Assembly (NCBI GenBank): GCA_004010275.1
Contig: RBWT01000016.1
Span: 1 to 63,574 of the forward strand
Direction: 5' to 3'
Source of the DNA: Streptomyces huasconensis
GTDB taxonomy: Bacteria > Actinomycetota > Actinomycetes > Streptomycetales > Streptomycetaceae
DNA length: 63,574 nt
Shown here: positions 30,817-39,389 of the stretch, piece after piece
Numbering within the stretch: position 1 is the first letter of the stretch
Layout of the letters: every line of letters begins with the position of its first letter
The notes under the pieces: generated by a model
What the model was told of the DNA's origin: nothing
Databases searched by the model: none
The model's input: only the letters and a program-made list of their open reading frames with translations
Made by a program: the position numbers and the translations under genes

Positions 30817-31772
30817 AGCTCGATCACCATCCCGTCGGCGGCGACTTCCAGCCCCCAGTGCGCGAGGAGCGCGTGCTGCTCGGCGTCCGGGTCGCCGAGG
30901 GGGTTGGTGTTGTTGAGGTGGGTGTAGAGGCAGCGGCCGGGCAGCCGGGCCAAGCGGTGCGCCGTTCCGCCGGGGCCGGCGACGGGGAGATGTCCCATCG
31001 CGGTGGCGGTCCGGTCGGTGAAACCGGCGCGCACCGGGCCGCGTCGTCCCAGAAGGTGCCGTCGACGATGACGCAGTCGGCGTCCTGGGCAGCCTTCTCG
31101 AAGGCCTCGCTCCAGACGGCGAGGGCCGGGGCGTAGAGGGCGGTGCGGCCGGTGGCGGTCTCGGTCAGGCGCAGCGCGACCGACCAGGTGTCGGCCTCGG
31201 GGCCGGTCCCGGCGGCGTACCGCGGCCGCTTGGCCGAAACCGGTACGGCGGCGACGCGGATCGCACCGCTGTCGTCCAGCGGCAGCCCGGGGTCGGCGGT
31301 CAGCTCCCGCCACCGTACGGACGTGTAGGGCGTCAGGAGCGCGTCGAGCCGCAGCCCGTCGCGCACCGCCTCGCGCACGGGCGCCGGCGATGACGTCGAC
31401 GCCGTCGCGGGCCTCGCGGAGGCGGGCGAGGCCGAGGGTGTGGTCGCGTTCGGCGTCGGTCAGGACGACCCCGGCGACGGGCGTGCGCCGCGTGTCGGAG
31501 CAGGTGCCGGGGTGCAGGGCCGGGGTGGCTTCGATCTGGTCGGCGAGGTCGGGGGTGGCGTTGACGAGGTACCAGCGGCCTTCGCTTGGCCGGTGGCCTT
31601 CGCCGGGCCGGTGGTCCCCGCCCGGCCGGTGGTCCTCACCCGCGTGGACGGCGAGTGCGGCGTGCCGGCGGCGGCGTTCCGGGTGGGTGCGGGCCCCGGC
31701 ACAGCCGGGACACGCGCAGTTCCACTGGGGCAGCCCGCCGCCCGCCGCGGTGCCGTGCACCTGCAGCAGCAT
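30813..31772 (-). CDS. pqqB: PqqB metallo-beta-lactamase-fold hydroxylase (two frameshifts)
   Basis: MBL-fold protein required for PQQ synthesis, shown in other bacteria to hydroxylate the tyrosine-derived intermediate. It starts 12 bases after pqqA (ATG 31772). Family strings are GTAAGGGLPQWNCACPGC near the N-terminus and LYTHLNNTNPLGDPDAEQ near the end. Shifts lie near 31385 and 31030. Residues about 46-63 carry an added repeat of the form GxxHRP x3 (18-bp units), absent from typical PqqB. Joined length about 320 residues. Confidence 0.87.
   Translation of the reverse strand: MLLQVHGTAAGGGLPQWNCACPGCAGARTHPERRRRHAALAVHAGEDHRPGGDHRPGEGHRPSEGRWYLVNATPDLADQIEATPALHPGTCSDTRRTPVAGVVLTDAERDHTLGLARLREARDGVDVIAGARARGGARRAAARRAPDALHVRTVAGADRRPRAAAGRQRCDPRRRRTGFGQAAAVRRRDRPRGRHLVGRAAPDRDRHRPHRPLRPGPRRLERGLREGCPGRRLRHRRRHLLGRRGPVRAGFTDRTATAMGHLPVAGPGGTAHRLARLPGRCLYTHLNNTNPLGDPDAEQHALLAHWGLEVAADGMVIEL
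31588..31641. repeat. 18-bp tandem repeat inside pqqB, three copies
   Basis: Units GGCCGGTGGYCYTCGCCG-like at 31588-31605, 31606-31623 and 31624-31641 encode, on the minus strand, three GxxHRP hexapeptides in the loop after the CPGC motif of PqqB. Being a multiple of three, it keeps the frame. Confidence 0.85.
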
Positions 31773-31784
31773 GTGGCGGCGGGT

Positions 31785-32000
31785 CTACCGGTCGGCGAGA
31801 CGGTAGGCGGTGACTTCGAGCGCGGTGTCGACGACGGCGTACGCGGGGCTCTGCCAGGCGCCGGGCGCGGGAACCGCGGCCACGGGTCGCGTGGGCATGG
31901 ACGTCGTGGACGCAGGCATCGACTGCTCGGGCGCGGGCATGGGCGTCGTGGACGTCGGCATGGACGTCGTAGGCGTAGGCATGGACATAGACATCGGCAT
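31785..32000 (-). CDS. pqqA: PqqA precursor peptide with Met-rich heptad-repeat extension
   Basis: The last 23 residues (WQSPAYAVVDTALEVTAY, then RLADR) match PqqA: Trp, SPAY, and the crosslinked Glu62 and Tyr66 in E-V-T-A-Y. ATG 32000 is chosen because AGGAAAGG lies ~8 bases upstream; shorter in-frame starts such as 31898 have no ribosome site. The result is 71 residues instead of the usual 22-40, because residues 6-37 are a 7-residue repeat (SMPTPTT, SMPTSTT, PMPAPEQ, SMPASTT, SMPT). The core is the PQQ substrate. The extension could act as a long leader or come from slippage. An earlier start (32078) is possible but lacks support. Confidence 0.8.
   Translation of the reverse strand: MPMSMSMPTPTTSMPTSTTPMPAPEQSMPASTTSMPTRPVAAVPAPGAWQSPAYAVVDTALEVTAYRLADR
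31890..31985. repeat. 21-bp tandem repeat encoding the PqqA heptads
   Basis: About 4.5 units of TCCATGCCGACGTCCACGACG-like sequence (minus strand), diverged at several positions but always in frame. It encodes the [S/P]MP[T/A]xTT heptads of the PqqA extension. Confidence 0.85.
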
Positions 32001-32082
32001 GACGCCGCCTTTCCTGAAGAGGTGGGGGTTCAGGACGAGCCACGGGCCGCGGGGCGGGGACATGCTTGTAGCGTTCACATGA

Positions 32083-32131
32083 GTGTCCCGCGTTCAGTGT
32101 CGCGTCATAGCGTCTCGACATGACGGGACAC
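32083..32131. promoter_or_regulatory. Inverted repeat in the pqqA/aldo-keto reductase divergent region
   Basis: GTGTCCCG (32083-32090) and CGGGACAC (32124-32131) are exact inverse copies 33 bases apart, with a further related GTGTCGCG at 32097-32104. They lie upstream of pqqA (start 32000) and of the rightward reductase (start 32282). This could be an operator for the pqq operon; no known motif was recognised. Confidence 0.4.
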
Positions 32132-32281
32132 CGTCAATGGTCCGGACCGACTTGACCTCCGTGCCTCTTCGACATCCGGCCAATCGGCGGTCAGGATCAC
32201 GTCGCCCGGTTCAGGAATGCGGCGGCGACCCTGATCGTTGACCATGGGAGTACCACCCGACGACTTAAGGATCGAGAGCTC

Positions 32282-33115
32282 GTGAGCAAGGTCCCCCCGA
32301 TCATCCTGAACAACGGCGTCGAGATGCCCCAGCTCGGTTTCGGTGTCTGGCAGGTGCCGGACGACGAGGCTCAGACGGCGGTCACGACGGCCTTGGAGGC
32401 CGGGTACCGCAGTATCGACACCGCCGCGATCTACGGCAACGAAGAGGGCACGGGCAAGGCCATCGCCGCCTCCGGTGTGCCCCGCGAGGAGCTGTTCGTC
32501 ACCACGAAGCTCTGGAACGCCGACCAGGGCCACGACTCGACGCTCCGTGCCTTCGACACCTCGCTGGAGAAGCTCGGCCTCGACTATGTGGATCTCTACC
32601 TCATCCACTGGCCGCTGCCCTCCAAGGACAGCTACGTCGACACCTACAAGGCGTTCGAGAAGATCCAGGCCGATGGCCGCGCCAAGTCCATCGGCGTCTC
32701 GAACTTCCTGCCCGAGCACCTGGACCGGCTGATCGCCGAGACGTCGGTCATCCCCGCCGTCAACCAGATCGAGCTGCATCCGCACCTCCAGCAGCGCGCC
32801 GCCCGCGAGTACCACGCGGAGCAGGGCATCGCCACGGAGGCGTGGTCGCCGCTCGGCCAGGGCAAGGGGCTCCTGGAGGTGCCTGCGATCGTCGCGATCG
32901 CGCGGAAGCACGGGCGCACGCCCGCGCAGATCGTCCTGCGCTGGCACATCCAGCTGGGCAATGTCGTGATCCCCAAGTCCGTGACCCCGTCCCGGATCAA
33001 GGAGAACATCGACGTCTTCGGCTTCGAGCTCGACCCCGAGGACATGGCGGCCATCTCCGCCCTGAACGAGGACCGCCGCCTCGGCCCGGACCCGGCGACG
33101 TTCGACGTGGTGTAG
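32282..33115 (+). CDS. Aldo/keto reductase (2,5-diketo-gluconate reductase type)
   Basis: A 277-residue NADPH-dependent reductase from GTG 32282. The catalytic tetrad is seen in order: Asp and Tyr in SIDTAAIYGNE, Lys in TTKLWNAD, His in LIHWPLP. The cofactor pocket has IPKSVTPSRIKEN. Family signature FGVWQVPDDEAQ is at the N-terminus. Intact frame, divergent from pqqA. A role in sugar or keto-acid reduction would fit the neighbouring PQQ locus but is inference. Confidence 0.93.
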   Translation: MSKVPPIILNNGVEMPQLGFGVWQVPDDEAQTAVTTALEAGYRSIDTAAIYGNEEGTGKAIAASGVPREELFVTTKLWNADQGHDSTLRAFDTSLEKLGLDYVDLYLIHWPLPSKDSYVDTYKAFEKIQADGRAKSIGVSNFLPEHLDRLIAETSVIPAVNQIELHPHLQQRAAREYHAEQGIATEAWSPLGQGKGLLEVPAIVAIARKHGRTPAQIVLRWHIQLGNVVIPKSVTPSRIKENIDVFGFELDPEDMAAISALNEDRRLGPDPATFDVV

Positions 33116-33136
33116 TCACCCGGTCGTGCAAGCGGC

Positions 33137-33178
33137 GGCCCGCTCGCGTCGGCCCTTCGGGGTCAGCGCGGGCGGGCC
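33137..33178 (+). terminator. Hairpin downstream of the aldo/keto reductase
   Basis: GGCCCGCTCGCG (33137-33148) pairs with CGCGGGCGGGCC (33167-33178) with one mismatch, and the stem can extend outward with GCGGC/GCCGC. It starts 22 bases after the reductase stop, between convergent genes. No T-run follows, as is usual for Streptomyces. Confidence 0.55.
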
Positions 33179-33278
33179 GGCCGCGTCTCCAGGCCGTGCA
33201 CAGCGATCGCCCGGCCCCCGAGCAGCCCGAGCCGAGCGGTCCCAAGGGTGTCGCGGGCATGCCAGTGCGTGCCCGCCC

Positions 33279-33747
33279 TTACCCGCCTTGTGCGTCCCGT
33301 CGTACGTCTCGTCCCGGGTCCTGTCGTACGTCTCGTCCCGGGTCCTGCCATACGTCTCGCCCCGCCTCTCGCTGTCCGTCCTGACGGCCGCCGGGCTGGG
33401 TGGGCAGGTCGGCGGTCCGCGCCTCCTGCCGCTCGCGTGACCAGGTGAGACGGACCGTCAGATGGCCCTCGGCCGACGTCTTGGCGATGACGGCGCCCGC
33501 CGCCGCGGTGAGCTTGACGCCGAACTCCAGCTCGATCGCGTCGGTCGAGCGCCCGCTCCCGGAAGGTCCGCAACGCGGAGAGCGCGGCGCCGCGCACGTG
33601 CCCGAGGGCCGACTCGAACCGCCCCTCGACGTCATGGATCTCCTCGCTGTCACCGCGTCGCGACACCGACCTGAACCCCGGGTCCCGGGAGTCGACCTCG
33701 ACCACGACGGGCCCCGCGTCGGACTCCCACCGCACCAGCTCGCTCAC
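33279..33747 (-). CDS. Trypco1-domain protein (CU044_2847 family), one frameshift
   Basis: A small protein of the trypsin-co-occurring domain 1 type. It reads SELVRWESDAGPVVVEVDSR, FESALGHVRGAALSALRTFR, then after a shift near 33545 IELEFGVKLTAAAGAVIAKT and GHLTVRLTWSR. This is the whole ~105-residue domain. GTG 33747 or ATG 33765 may be the start. Known members are encoded beside trypsin-like or nSTAND ATPase effectors in proposed actinobacterial conflict systems; here it lies 50 bases downstream of an nSTAND-WD40 gene on the same strand. The tail is a repeat-derived GRDV(W/R)QDP string and the stop is uncertain. Confidence 0.72.
33301..33372. repeat. 24-bp tandem repeat, three copies
   Basis: CGTACGTCTCGTCCCGGGTCCTG plus one variable base at 33301-33324 and 33325-33348, and a diverged copy at 33349-33372. 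It lies at the 3' end of the Trypco1 gene and encodes the GRDV-QDP tail on the minus strand. Confidence 0.88.
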
Positions 33748-33796
33748 TGACCGACTCCGCTCCACGCCCCGACAGCCACTGCCTGAAAAGGTAACG

Positions 33797-36700
33797 TCAA
33801 CAGGTCGGCCGGTAGGGGGTGTTCGGCAGATACGTACGCCACTGTCCGCGCGTCAGGCCACCACCGGCCCGCCGGCACGCGATGCCCGCCGCCCGCTCCC
33901 CGGAGAGGGGAAGCCCGCGGACCGCCCCGTGCGCGGTCGCGATCAGCAGTTCGTCCCCGGCGAAGCCCAGGGCGAGGACGGCGCCCTCCGCTCCGGGGTA
34001 CTCGGCGCCGGGGAGGCCGGGGGTCCCCGTCTCCCACACGCGGACGGAACCGTCGGGGGTGCTCGCGGCGAGGTGGCGCCCGTCGGCGGAGAAGGACAGC
34101 GCCGAGGCCGGCCGGTGTTCACCCGGGCCGCCTGCTGAGAGGACGGCGAGGAGGCGGGTTCCCGGGCCGTTCCACAGGGTGAGCCGCCCGTTGTCGTCGC
34201 ACACGGCGAGGAAACGGCGGTCGGGGCTGAACACGCCGGTGATCAAGCTGTCCTCGCCGCGCAGCACGGGCGTCGAACGGCCTGTCCTGAGGTCGGTCAT
34301 CCGGCCGTCCAGGGTCAAGAGCGCGCGGCTGTCGGGCGCCAGGACCGGTGAGCCGAGAGACCGGCGGCTCAACAGCCGCTTGTCGGTGCCGCCGTCGGTC
34401 CGGCCGTCAGTGCGGCCTTCAGTGCGCCCGTCGATGTGGCCGTCGGTGCGGCCATCGATGCGCCAGACCTCGACCTTTCGGTTGTCGTTCTCCCGCTTGC
34501 CGGGCTTCGTGCCCGCGATGACGGGCGACCCGCCGCCCCCGGGCAGGACGAGGTCCTCGACCCAGGACGCCACCGTGTGGCGGGCCTTCGCCCGGCCGTG
34601 GCGGATGCTCCACTGGCGGACGGTCGTTCCCCGCTCCGTACCGGTGGTGTGGGCGAGAGTTCCGCGTCCGGGGAGAACGTGAGGACGGGGTCCGGGCAGC
34701 CCTCGCACGACCGGCCCGGCAGCGAGCGCAGCAGGGTCCCGTCGTGGGCGTCACGGAGCCGTACCACCGTGCTGCCGCCCCGGCGTTCGGCGGTGGCGAG
34801 CGAGCGGCCGTCGGGACTGAACCGTGCGCCGACCAGGGGGCGTTGACGGTGCCGGCCGGTCAGGGCGTCGGCGATGCCCAGGGTCCGTACCACCCTGGTG
34901 CTCGTCCGCACACGGATCACCCCCGCCTCCGTGTCCAGCCGCACTTCGCGTGCCGTGCCCTCCCCGATGGGGTGGCGCAGCAGTGGAGTGCCGGGGTCGG
35001 CGACGCGCCACAGGACCACTTCCTGCTTGCCGAGCGCGACCGCCGTGGTTCCGTCGTCGCTGAAGTCCAGGCTCGGTTCAGGGGCTCCGGGGAGGTCGAC
35101 CTCGGGCCGTTCCTCGCCGGTCCGCATGTCCCAGGTCCGGATGCCGCCCTCCACGGGCACGGCCAGGGCCCGCCCGTCGGGGGTGAATGTCGCCGTCTGC
35201 GCCGTGCAGAACGCCTGGTCGAGCGCGCGCGGCCACCGCCTCGGGAGATCGCGTCCCGTGGAGATGTCACGCAGGACCAGCGGACCGTCGTCCCCGGAAC
35301 AGGCCGCGAGGAGACGGTCGTCGGGGCTCATGGCGGAGTAGGGGCTGCTGCTCGTCGCCACGTTCCGGACCGTCGTCACGAGCCGGTGCCGTCGCACGTC
35401 CCAGACCTGGACCTCGCCCGGCGTCTCCCGCTGAAGGACGAGCATCCGCCCACTGGGCGCGAACCCGGCGTCCATGCCCGCCGAACGGCCTTCTCGCATG
35501 GGCCGCCCCACCGGACGCTCGTGCAGCAGGTCCCAGACCTGGACGCCCCGCTCGGTGGCCCGGGCGACGAACCTCCCGTCGGCGCTGACATCCATGTCGA
35601 AGTCGGCCGGGCCGGACGGGCCGGGCCGGTCGTACGTACCGAGCCGACGCCGCTCCGGCACCCCCCACCGTGTCACCCGGCGGCCGGTGGAGCTGGTCAG
35701 GACCCGGCTCGTCACCGCTGAGGAAGTGCGCCGCCCGCTCACTCCGGTCACCGCCGGCGAACATGTCCCGCTCGCGCTGCGCGGCAGCCCCTCGTACCGC
35801 CTCGCGGGTCTCCGGCAGGTCCGCGAGCCGCCAGGCGGCCACGCTCAGTCGTGTCGCGGTGACCGGGTCCGACAGGCGCAGCGTCCGCGCGACGCCGGCG
35901 ATCCGCCTGGCCTGCGCCTCGGTGCTCCGCCGGTCGGCGTTCTCGTTCTGCTGCCAGGCGACGGTTCCCGCCACCATGGCGAGACAGAGGAGTGCCACCA
36001 GCCCCGAGAGGAGGGCACGGGTACGGCGTGCGGCGCGGGTCGCCGTCCGTACTCCTTGCGCGTGGGCGTCGATGCCGGCCATGAGGAACTCTTCTTCGCC
36101 AGCGGTGAGTTCGCCGTCCCGCTGATTCGCTACGAACGCCTCTGTGGCCGCCGTGAGCCGTGCCCCTCGGTACAACACCCCGGGATCACGCCCCAACTCC
36201 TGCCACGTGTACGCCGCTTCGGTGAGCGCGCGGTGCAGCCGCAGCCGTTCCCGGTCCTCCTCGATCCATCCGCGCAACCGCGGCCAGGCCGTGATCAGCG
36301 CCTCGTGCGCGAGGTCGACCACGCCCTCGTCGACCGTCAACAGCCGTGCCGCGACCAGCTGTTCCAGGACGGGTGCACAGCCGGGCGGCAGCTCGGCGCG
36401 GTCGACGGGGCGCCGGGTGTCCTGCGTGCCGGCACCGGGCGCCACCATCCGCAGCAGCAGCGTGCGCGCGGTTTCGGTCTCCGTCTCGCTCAGCCGGCCG
36501 TAGACCTCCTCGGCGGTGTGCGCGACCGCGCCGCGCACCCCGCCGATCGCCTCGTACGCCGCTTCGGTCAGCGTTCTGCCGCTGCGCCGCCGCCACACCT
36601 CGCGCAACGCGTGTGCCATGAGCGGCAGGCCGCCCGGCATCGTCCGCGACATCGGCGACGAGCCGAGCGGTCAAGGACCGCTCGACCACGAGACGTTCGG

Positions 36701-37537
36701 CGGCGGCCGACCGCACGATCGCCTCGCGCAGCCGTGCCGGGGGGCATGGGCCCGACGAGCAGGTTGGCGTCGCCGAGCGCCTCGGCCAGCGGCCCGTGCT
36801 CGGCGCAGCGGCCGTAGAAGTCGGCGCGCACGGCGAGGAGCACGCGCAGGCGGGACGCGGCGTCGCGGGCGGTGAGCAGCAGGGTGAGGAACGCGTCCCG
36901 TTCGGCGGGGTCGTGGCAGAGGGAGAAGAGTTCCTCGAACTGGTCGACGACGAGCAGTGTGTCGCCGTCGCCGTCGGCGGGTGTGAAGGGGCGCCGGTGG
37001 GTGCGGGCCGGGCGTTCGCCGGGGGTGAGGATGCGGACGGAGGCGGGGCGCCAGGGCCCGCCGGGCTCCCGCAGGGCGGGGATCAGGCCGGCTCTGAGCA
37101 GGGATGACTTTCCGCTGCCCGACGCCCCGATCAGCGCCGCCACACGTCGGCGTGCCGTGAGCCGTGCCAGTTCGTCCACGAGGTCGTCCCTGCCGTGGAA
37201 GCGTTCCCGGTCGTCGGTGCCGAACCGGGCGAGGCCCGGGTAGGGCGCATCGCCCTCGTCCGTGCCGCGTCGGCGTCCTCGGCGACGTGTCGTACCAGCG
37301 CCGCTCCCACTCCCGCGGGTCCCCGCCGCACGCCGCGACGTAGGCGAGCAGCACGGGCAGCGTCGGCAGCCGCTCCCCCGAGGCCGCCGCGGAGAGGGTG
37401 GGCGCCGAGTACGGGGCCTGCTCCGCCATCGTGCGGTACGTGGGGCTGCCCGCGTTCACGCGGAGCTTGCGGAGATCGTGCGCGAGGCGCGGGACCGGCC
37501 CCGCCGTCGGCTCCACAGGTTTCTCGCGCACGCCCAC
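33797..37537 (-). CDS. HTH-nSTAND ATPase-TM-WD40 protein, several frameshifts
   Basis: About 1245 residues. Start: GTG 37537 after GGGGAG (GTG 37531 also possible). Order: N-terminal HTH (PVPRLAHDLRKLRVNAG, TYRTMAEQAPYSAPTLSAAA), STAND NTPase (Walker A GASGSGKSSLL, Walker B LLVVDQFEEL, LLAVRADFYGRC sensor region, then GGLPLMAHALREVW and LAHEALITAWPRLRGWI), one membrane helix (LLSGLVALLCLAMVAGTVAW), then a WD40-like propeller (FSPDGRSLATAE, VFSPDRRFLAVCDDNGRLTL, ADGRHLAASTPDGSVRVWE). At least six shifts lie between 37350 and 34680. Such proteins are thought to sense a trigger through WD40 repeats and oligomerise. The adjacent Trypco1 gene supports a conflict or signalling role. Confidence 0.82.
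34384..34460. repeat. 12-bp repeats inside the WD40 region
   Basis: Units related to GGCCGTCGGTGC recur about six times and encode, on the minus strand, DGRTDGHIDGRTEGRTDGRT. This low-complexity insertion separates two blades of the propeller and keeps the frame. Confidence 0.75.
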
Positions 37538-37773
37538 TCCGACTCCCCGCTCCCTCTCCCCAGTTTCACTCTCAACTCCGGGCCCCGCTCCGGGCCCCCC
37601 GTCGAGTCCGCCCCGGTCACGCCACGGCCACCCCGGGCTGCTCCGGGCCGCTCCGGCCATTGATCGGCGCGGCGGAAGGGGGCTGCCCATCAATCCTCGC
37701 GCGGCTGGACTCGGCTGTCCCGGCCCGCCCTTGGGCCGGTACAGCCGTCGCAGCGCACCCTCGGGGAGCCCGC

Positions 37774-39318
37774 CATCACCACTGTCACCCGAACCCTGTC
37801 ATCCGCCCTCACACGAGCGCGTACGCGAGGTCCTGATCCGGCCACGCCCGGACCGCCCCGTCCGTCGAAGCGTGCCGTCGCCCTGCCACCCCTGCTCCTG
37901 ACGCTCACCCTCGGCCTCTGGGGCATACGCCGCCAGGGCAGCATGTGGCGGGACGAGGTGGTCACGTACGACGTCTCGCGCCGGGATCTCACCGTCCTCT
38001 GGCGGACGCTCGGCGACGCGGACGCGTGCACGGCTTGTACTACCTGGTGATGCACGGCCTCTTCCGGTGGTCGGGTGACATCGACCCGCTCCTGGTGCTG
38101 CGCGTCCCCTCCGTGCTCGCGATGGGCACCGCCGCGGCCGGTGTGGCGCTCATCGGGGAGCGGCTCGCGGGGCCGCGCGCGGGTACGCTCGCCGGCCTCG
38201 TCTTCGCCGTGCTGCCGTCGGTCCAGCGCTTCGCGCAGGAGGGACGTTCGTACGCGATGGTGTGCGCGCTGATCGTCTGGGCCACGTACGCGTTGACGAG
38301 CGCGGTCGGGTCGACGCGCGCGGCAGGCCTGACGAGCGCGGTCGCGCCGAGGCGGGTCGCGCGCGGCGCGCGTGGTGGCTGTACGGCACGCTGCTGCTGG
38401 TGGCGTGCCTGCTGCACGAGTTCGCGGTGCTCGCCCTCTCGCCGCACACGCCGTGTGGGTGCCCCGGGCGACACGGCGGCGGTGGGCCGTGGCATCGGGG
38501 ACCGTCGTCGTGGCCATCGCCCCGTTGGCCGTGGTGAGCGAACGGCAGAAGGCCCAGGTGGACTGGCTCTACGCCAACCCCTGGACGTACGCGGGGGCGG
38601 TCGCGGTGTGCCTGCTCGGAGCGGGCTGCGCGGTGTCACTGCGGGGACGGGGCGTCGGGGGCGCTCCGGCGGGGGCCCTCGTGCGGCTCGCGCTGCCCCT
38701 CCTGGTCGTCCCCAGCCACGCTGCTGCTGCTCTGCGCACCGGGTCAAGCCGCTCTTCGTGGACCGCTATGTCCTGTACGGCATGGCCGGCCTCGCCCTCC
38801 TCCTCGGCGCCGTGCTCGACCGGGCCTCGCGGGGCGGCCGGGGGCGCGCCTCCGTGGCCGTGGTGGCCGCCGGTGCGGCCGTGGCCGCCCTGCTGCCCAT
38901 GACGCTGCACACGCGCACCCCGGCCGGCCGCCTCGACGACGCCACCTCCGCCGCGCACGCCATCCGGGCCGCGGGCCGGGAGGGTGACGCCGTGGTGTAC
39001 CTGCCGCTGCGCCGCAGGGTGTGGTCGCTGGCGGTGCCCGGTGCCGCCGACCATCTGCGCGACATCGCCCTCGACCGGAGCCCGGTCGCCTCCGCCACGC
39101 TGTACGGCACGGAGGTGCCCGCCGGTGTCATCGCCCGCCGTATGCGCGCCGAGCCGCGGATCGTGCTCGTCACGGACCCGTCGGGCGGGAGGGACGAGGA
39201 GGACGCACGGGAGAAGGCGAAGCGCGCCCTCGTCGCCGAGCGCCGCTTCGAGACGTGCCGTGCGTGGCGCGGCCGTGGAGCGCGCGTCATCGTCTACGCG
39301 CTCCCCGGCCACTGCTGA
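37774..39318 (+). CDS. GT39-like membrane mannosyl/glycosyltransferase, frameshifted, start codon unclear
   Basis: Polytopic GT-C fold protein, about 515 residues. Near the N-terminus are a hydrophobic helix and SMWRDEVVTYDVSRRDL, the acidic first-loop motif typical of the family, then YYLVMHGLFRWSGD, RVPSVLAMG, FAQEGRSYAM and, after a frame-lost middle, VDRYVLYGMAGLALLLG. Shifts occur near 38030, 38350 and 38740. The open frame has no ATG/GTG before SMWRDE; ATC at 37774 sits exactly where ATG is expected after GGGGAG (would give MTTVTRTL), so a base error or a rare start is likely. It probably transfers sugar from a polyprenyl carrier outside the membrane. Confidence 0.7.
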
Positions 39319-39389
39319 GCCCGGCCCTACGCCCTGGCCCCGTCCTCGACGTCCTCGGCGGCCTCGGCGTCCTCGGTGTCCTCGGTGTC

